Positions 60,121 through 64,000 of a stretch of 64,000 nt of DNA are shown in pieces; the stretch's first letter is position 1, and every line of letters starts with the position of its first letter. Source of the stretch: Myxococcaceae bacterium JPH2 (GTDB lineage Bacteria > Myxococcota > Myxococcia > Myxococcales > Myxococcaceae); the NCBI GenBank assembly GCA_016458225.1, contig JAEMGR010000014.1, positions 62,001-126,000 on the forward strand, in the 5' to 3' direction. The notes beneath the pieces were generated by a model. It worked only from the letters and a program-made list of their open reading frames with translations. It was not told the origin of the DNA and ran no database searches. Both the position numbers and the translations under genes were made by a program.

Positions 60121-61092
60121 CTGGAACCCGCGCTCATCGAGCCTCCCCGTCGCCGCCCCCTGGATGAAGGCCCCGCCCTCCTGGTGGTCAACACCCGCTC
60201 ACGCTCCGGCCGCGAGGCCTTCGCGCAAGCACGCGAGCGACTCGCGGCGCTTGGGGTGTCGCTCCAGTCTTCACATGCGCTCTCGACGCCGGAGCAACTG
60301 CGCGCGGTGCTGGAGCAAGGCATTCACGGCGGCGTGCGCCGCATCCTGGTGGGCGGCGGCGACGGAACCGTGAGCCATGCCGTGGGCGCGCTGCTCGGCC
60401 GAGACGTCACCCTGGGCGTGCTGCCCCTGGGCACCGGCAATGACTTCGCGCGCTCGCTGGGCATCACCGACTCAGTCGAGGCGGCCTGCGCGGTCATCGC
60501 GCGAGGCTACGCGGCGCGCGTGGATGTGGGGCTCGCCAATGGGCGACCGTTCCTCAACGCCGCGAGCGTGGGGTTGGCGGCGGGCATTGCTCGAAGGCTG
60601 ACGAAGCGCCTCAAGCAGCGCGCGGGCAAGCTCGCGTATCCCGTGGCCGCCGCCGCGCAGGTGCGCGACCTGCGGCCCTTCCACCTGAGACTGCAAGCCG
60701 ACACCGAGATGCTGGAGCTGGACGCGCTCCAGCTCGTGGTGGGCAATGGCCTCTTCCATGGCGCCGGCAACATGGTGGCGCCGGACGCCACGTTGGATGA
60801 CCGGCTGTTGCATGTGTATGCCGTCGCGGCGCCGTCCTCGGAGGGTGGGAGGACGGGCACGGGCCTGGGTTATTTGCAAGACGTGGCCACGCTGGCGCGT
60901 GTAGCGCTGGGGCTGCGCACCGGCGAGCATCCGGAGCACCCGTCTGTCATCACGCTCCGCACCGCGCGGCTCTACGTGGAGACCCAGCCGGCCCTGGACG
61001 TGAACGTGGACGGCGAGCTGGGCTGCCGCACACCGGTCCGCTTCGAGGTGGCCCCCGCCGCCCTCCGCGTCTACGCGCCCGCGCCCCACTGA
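60121..61092 (+). CDS. Diacylglycerol-kinase-family (YegS-like) lipid kinase, probable CTG start
   Basis: A 323-residue cytosolic kinase of the DAGK/LCB5 family. ALLVVNTRSRSGREAF is strand one, GGGDGTVSHAVGAL is the nucleotide-binding signature and GTGNDFARSLG follows, with a C-terminal beta domain (VVGNGLFHGAGNMVAPDATL, DDRLLHVY). The first conventional start, GTG at 60184, would cut the first strand and lacks a ribosome site. CTG at 60121 lies seven bases after AGGAGG, directly behind an in-frame stop (60106), and encodes LEPALIEPPRRR before the strand. Hence a CTG start is proposed. Lipid substrate unknown. Confidence 0.85.
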   Translation: MEPALIEPPRRRPLDEGPALLVVNTRSRSGREAFAQARERLAALGVSLQSSHALSTPEQLRAVLEQGIHGGVRRILVGGGDGTVSHAVGALLGRDVTLGVLPLGTGNDFARSLGITDSVEAACAVIARGYAARVDVGLANGRPFLNAASVGLAAGIARRLTKRLKQRAGKLAYPVAAAAQVRDLRPFHLRLQADTEMLELDALQLVVGNGLFHGAGNMVAPDATLDDRLLHVYAVAAPSSEGGRTGTGLGYLQDVATLARVALGLRTGEHPEHPSVITLRTARLYVETQPALDVNVDGELGCRTPVRFEVAPAALRVYAPAPH

Positions 61093-61185
61093 CATGCCGG
61101 GTGGGGTTCTCGCGAGCGTGAGACTTCTGGCCTAGGCTCGGTGTTCACCGTGGCGGTTCCCCGCCGCTCGACGGAGGACGAGCCC

Positions 61186-61650
61186 GTGCGCCAGCGTTCC
61201 CGCCTCCCACTCCTCTTCGCCGGTACCTTGGGCTGCGCGGCCATGCTGCTCTTGTGGCTGCGCATGCCGCCACCGGGCTCATCGAGTCTCCGACCCCACG
61301 TCACCTCGACGCTGGACCCGAATGCGCGCGGGGCCTCGCCCGTTCATGACGAGACCCAGCGGCTCGAGCCCACCGCCCCCGAGACTCGACGGGCGGCACC
61401 GGGCACGGTGGGCGCGGGCTTCCGCGAGGAGCAAGGCCGCGTCGCCATCGCCTGGCTGATTCCCGATGGGCCCGCGGACCGCGCCGGCGCCCACATCGGC
61501 GCATGGCTGCTCGCGGTGGATGGGCAGGAAGTCCGCGACGCACAGGAAGCGGAGGCCCGCACGTTCGGTCCGCCCGGCACGTCGGTTCGACTCCAGGTCC
61601 GAGACGACAGCGGCGCGGAGCGCGAGGTGCGGGTGTCTCGCGCGGACTGA
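61186..61650 (+). CDS. Membrane-anchored PDZ-domain protein
   Basis: A 154-residue protein with an N-terminal membrane segment (LPLLFAGTLGCAAMLLLWL, about residues 6-24), a Pro/Ser/Arg linker and a C-terminal PDZ domain (RVAIAWLIPDGPADRAGAHI, GAWLLAVDGQEV, GTSVRLQVRDDSG). No protease domain is present, so it likely binds peptide ends in the periplasm. The GTG at 61186 has GGAGGA seven bases upstream and is preferred to GTG 61141, which has none. Confidence 0.75.
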   Translation: MRQRSRLPLLFAGTLGCAAMLLLWLRMPPPGSSSLRPHVTSTLDPNARGASPVHDETQRLEPTAPETRRAAPGTVGAGFREEQGRVAIAWLIPDGPADRAGAHIGAWLLAVDGQEVRDAQEAEARTFGPPGTSVRLQVRDDSGAEREVRVSRAD

Positions 61651-61702
61651 CCTCGCGGCCCCTTGAGCAAGCGTGGCATCATCGCCACGGGCCGGAGGGG
61701 TG

Positions 61703-63740
61703 ATGTCCATGTCTGGGTTGGGTTGGGGTTGGTTGGCGAGTGTGGTGGTCATGGCATCGGATGGAGCAGCGCAGGAGGAAGCGACTGCTGCGAATCCCCC
61801 CTCGGAAGCACGCACCACGCAGGCCCTCATCGGGCATGTGGTGTCTGGGATAACAAAGGAGTCCTTGCCCGACGTCGTCGTGACCGCGACCTCGCCCGCG
61901 CTCGCGGAACCGCGCACCACGGTGACGGACGCAGAGGGGAACTACCGCATCGAGGATCTACCGCCCGGCGTCTATTCGCTCCGCTTCGAGCGGGACGAAT
62001 ACAATCCATGGGTCCGAGAGGAAATCATCCTGCGCACTGGGCGCACCCCGCGCATCCACGCCGAACTGTTACAGGGGCCCGTGGAATACATTTTCTTCGG
62101 GCCCTGCTTCGTGGCCGTCGACAGAGACCGGTCGACCACACGAGAGAGGGTAGACGCAGTCGAGCGCTGGCGGTTCGAGAGGGCCCGTCCTTCCGCCCAG
62201 AGCGCGCCGTTCCGTTCGCTGGACCGCGTTCTCGACGTAACGCCGGGCGTGACGAGCGAGGCAGCGGGCCTCACCATCCACGGCGCCACGGCCTTCGAGA
62301 ACCACTATCTGCTCGATGGCCTCACCACCAACGCCCCAGCCACGGGCGCCAACGCGCTGCCGGTGGACGCGGAGTTCCTCGACACAGCCCTCGTCATCAC
62401 AGGCGGTCCCGAGGCGGAGGCCGGTCGATTCCTGGGAGGAGCTGTCGAGGCGACCATGTCGTCGGGCGACACGAGTCTTCACGGCGCCATCTGAGGCTTC
62501 GACACCTTCGGTTGAGGCGAAAGAGACGCAGAATGTCACCAGGCTCACCTCGCTGACCTACTCCGGGACAGCGATGGAGAAGACGCTTCTGTTCGACGTC
62601 AAGGCAGGCTGGCTCCACCTCCAAGACACCGTCTCTCCGATTGAGCACACGCAAGAACGCTATCAAGCGAATGCCCGAGTCACGGCCATCGTGGGCCGGC
62701 TTATTTCCTCATGGAGTCACACGCTCCAGGCGGGAGTGGACATCGAGGCCTTGCGCGATGCACCGGCCCCGGCACTCGTCACGAGCCAACTCGCCAGCGG
62801 CTATGCGCAGGATGAATGGAACATCTCCGAGTTCCTGGTCCTGAACGCGGGCCTTCGCTACGACGCCCAGTGGTTGAAAACCTCGACTGGTGCAGCCTCG
62901 CTTCAGGTCGGGAATGCCTTCTCGCCTCGGGTGGGATTCTCGTTGGATCCGCTCCGCAATTATCGCTCGCGGTTCTTCGCTCACATCGGACAACTCCAGG
63001 CCCCGCTGCCGCTCGGCTTGTTCTCCGAGGAGAACATCACGGCCGCCCCCCGCCTCACCGCGCCCACCGCGCGCGAGTTCGTCACGGGCCTGCAATACGC
63101 AGCCCTCAGATACATCGTCCTGGGCGCCACGTTCACGCATCGCGAGTGGCGCAAGGGACTCCAAGCGCTCGCCCGCGAGGACGGCACCACCGTCATCGTC
63201 AACCCGGGCACGGGGCTGGGCGCGGACCTGGCTCGCTCGACGCGCCGCTACGACGCGGTCACGGTGGAGGTCTTCCGAAGCCCGTTCGAGGAATGGGACG
63301 GGCGCGTCAGCTACACGTGGTCACGGCTCCGCGGGAACTCCCCGGGCCTGCTGCCGCTCGCGGAGCTGCGTGCTGAAGCAGCCAGCGCATCGCTCTCATC
63401 GGAGCGACTGCTGTCGACCGACCGCACACACGTGCTCAAGGCTTCCGGCCACCGGAAGATTGCGTTCTCTCAGTCGACCTCGGCGCAGGTGGGGTTCGCG
63501 TACTTCGGGGCCTCGGGAACTCCCATCGCGGGCACGGAGCGGCGACTTCCGTGGCTCCAGTCACTCGATGCCCATGTCGACGCGCGCTACGCGCTCACGT
63601 CGGACACGACGGTGTCGGTGGGCCTGGATGTCTTCAACGTGCTCAACGCCCAGGCCGAGACACGGCTCGACGCGCAGGGGCTGCCGCTCCAGTACCAGCC
63701 CCCGCGGCAGGCGCGGCTCTCCGCGCGGTGCGACTTCTGA
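61703..63740 (+). pseudogene. Decayed TonB-dependent (Oar-like) outer-membrane receptor
   Basis: Remains of a TonB-dependent receptor with a carboxypeptidase-regulatory N-terminal domain. The 5' part (to 62494) has a signal-like N-terminus, ALIGHVVSGITKESLPDVVV, GNYRIEDLPPGVYSLRF and a plug (VLDVTPGVTSEAAGLTIHG, ENHYLLDGLTTNAPATGAN). It ends at TGA after SLHGAI where Trp is expected (HGAIWGFDTFG), with a second stop at 62512. The coding then resumes in another frame from about 62515 (VTRLTSLTYSGTAMEK) with barrel strands to the end (VFNVLNAQAETRLDAQG, C-terminal ARCDF). The barrel part is about 400 residues, far short of the usual 600-700, so an internal stretch is deleted too. Sequence error would not explain both. 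Confidence 0.82.
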
Positions 63741-63753
63741 CCGCCGCCGTGCG

Positions 63754-64000
63754 CTACGCCTTCTCCAGCACGCGCGAGAGCACCTGCGCGGTGAAGTTCA
63801 CCAGCGGAATCACGCGCCGGTAGTCCATGCGCGTGGGACCGATGACGCCCACCGTGCCCAGCACCTGCTCTCCGGTGCCATACGGGCTCGCGATGACCGT
63901 GACGTCCCCGGCCGCGGAGAACTCGCTCTCCGCGCCGATGAAGACGTGCATCGCGTTCGTGCGCTGCACCCGGTCCAGCAGGTGCAACAGCTTGTGCTTC
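63754..64000 (-). CDS. hrcA: Heat-inducible transcription repressor HrcA, 5' part outside window
   Basis: C-terminal 81 codons of HrcA, which represses the groE and dnaK operons by binding CIRCE and is folded by GroEL. MHVFIGAESEFSAAGDVTVI, SPYGTGEQVLGTVGVIGP and TRMDYRRVIPLVNFTA are the conserved C-terminal signature, ending RVLEKA. It usually heads a dnaK or grpE operon; here the downstream neighbour (on its own strand) is only the pseudogene in opposite orientation, so the heat-shock genes would lie elsewhere or upstream to the right. Confidence 0.92.
   Translation of the reverse strand, partial: KHKLLHLLDRVQRTNAMHVFIGAESEFSAAGDVTVIASPYGTGEQVLGTVGVIGPTRMDYRRVIPLVNFTAQVLSRVLEKA

Noticed and set aside
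61703-63740. Two separate genes for a plug protein and a barrel protein
   Set aside because: Plug and barrel pieces are consecutive parts of one receptor family; the first piece ends at the position of a conserved Trp and the second has no start signal at its beginning.

Overview
The window looks like a chromosomal segment of a myxobacterium of the Myxococcus/Corallococcus/Cystobacter type. The DNA is very GC-rich, genes are dense with frequent ATGA or GTGA start/stop overlaps, there are many lipoproteins with Asp/Gly-rich (TDGG) linkers, and signalling genes abound: Hanks-type kinase, histidine kinases, a chemosensory operon, an MglA-like GTPase and PilT paralogues. From memory, the order grpE-dnaK, Dif-like che operon, tandem PilT paralogues resembles the Myxococcus xanthus region holding grpS-sglK, dif and the pilT paralogues MXAN_6705/6706, so part of the window may be a social-motility/exopolysaccharide neighbourhood. 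No tRNA, rRNA, CRISPR array, insertion sequence or prophage was seen.

Layout. 1-6.2 kb: a partial trans-aconitate methyltransferase and three secreted proteins or lipoproteins (BNR-repeat, small lipoprotein, PQQ-propeller). 6.2-11.2 kb: a complete branched-chain amino acid ABC operon livK-H-M-G-F with a good sigma70-type promoter. 11.3-18 kb: a small membrane protein, a DUF2382 stress protein, a Hanks kinase with a GAF-like N-terminus, dnaK and grpE (candidates for sglK/grpS), and a protein with a histone-H1-like tail. 18.3-27.3 kb: the most unusual region. It holds a secreted nuclease-like lipoprotein and a YopT-type (C58) cysteine protease, divergent from a coupled ECF sigma / anti-sigma / caspase-like protease operon, then a repeat lipoprotein. 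27.4-31.6 kb: a response regulator fused to glutaredoxin-like and thioredoxin-reductase-like domains that lack their cysteines, followed by two convergent paralogous histidine kinases.

31.8-37 kb: a DUF6311-like membrane protein, an unknown protein, a VOC protein, and larB-larC for the nickel-pincer cofactor. 37-43.3 kb: thiL, then an MCP-CheW-CheY-CheA-CheC operon without CheR or CheB, as in Dif. 43.6-49.1 kb: an aquaporin fused to a degenerate arsenate-reductase domain, an MgtC/DUF4010 membrane protein, an MglA-like GTPase coupled to a PocR-domain histidine kinase, and a GNAT acetyltransferase. 49.4-57 kb: two tandem PilT-like ATPases, small membrane and lipoproteins, a DinG-type helicase, and a coupled M50 protease / zinc-ribbon pair. 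57-64 kb: a probably highly expressed small lipoprotein with promoter and terminator, a LolA-like lipoprotein, a HAD hydrolase, an H1-like basic protein, a lipid-kinase-family gene that probably starts at CTG, a PDZ protein, a decayed TonB receptor pseudogene, and the 3' part of hrcA.

Starts were chosen from Shine-Dalgarno spacing, signal peptides and stop/start overlaps. All family assignments come from reading motifs, not from database searches.
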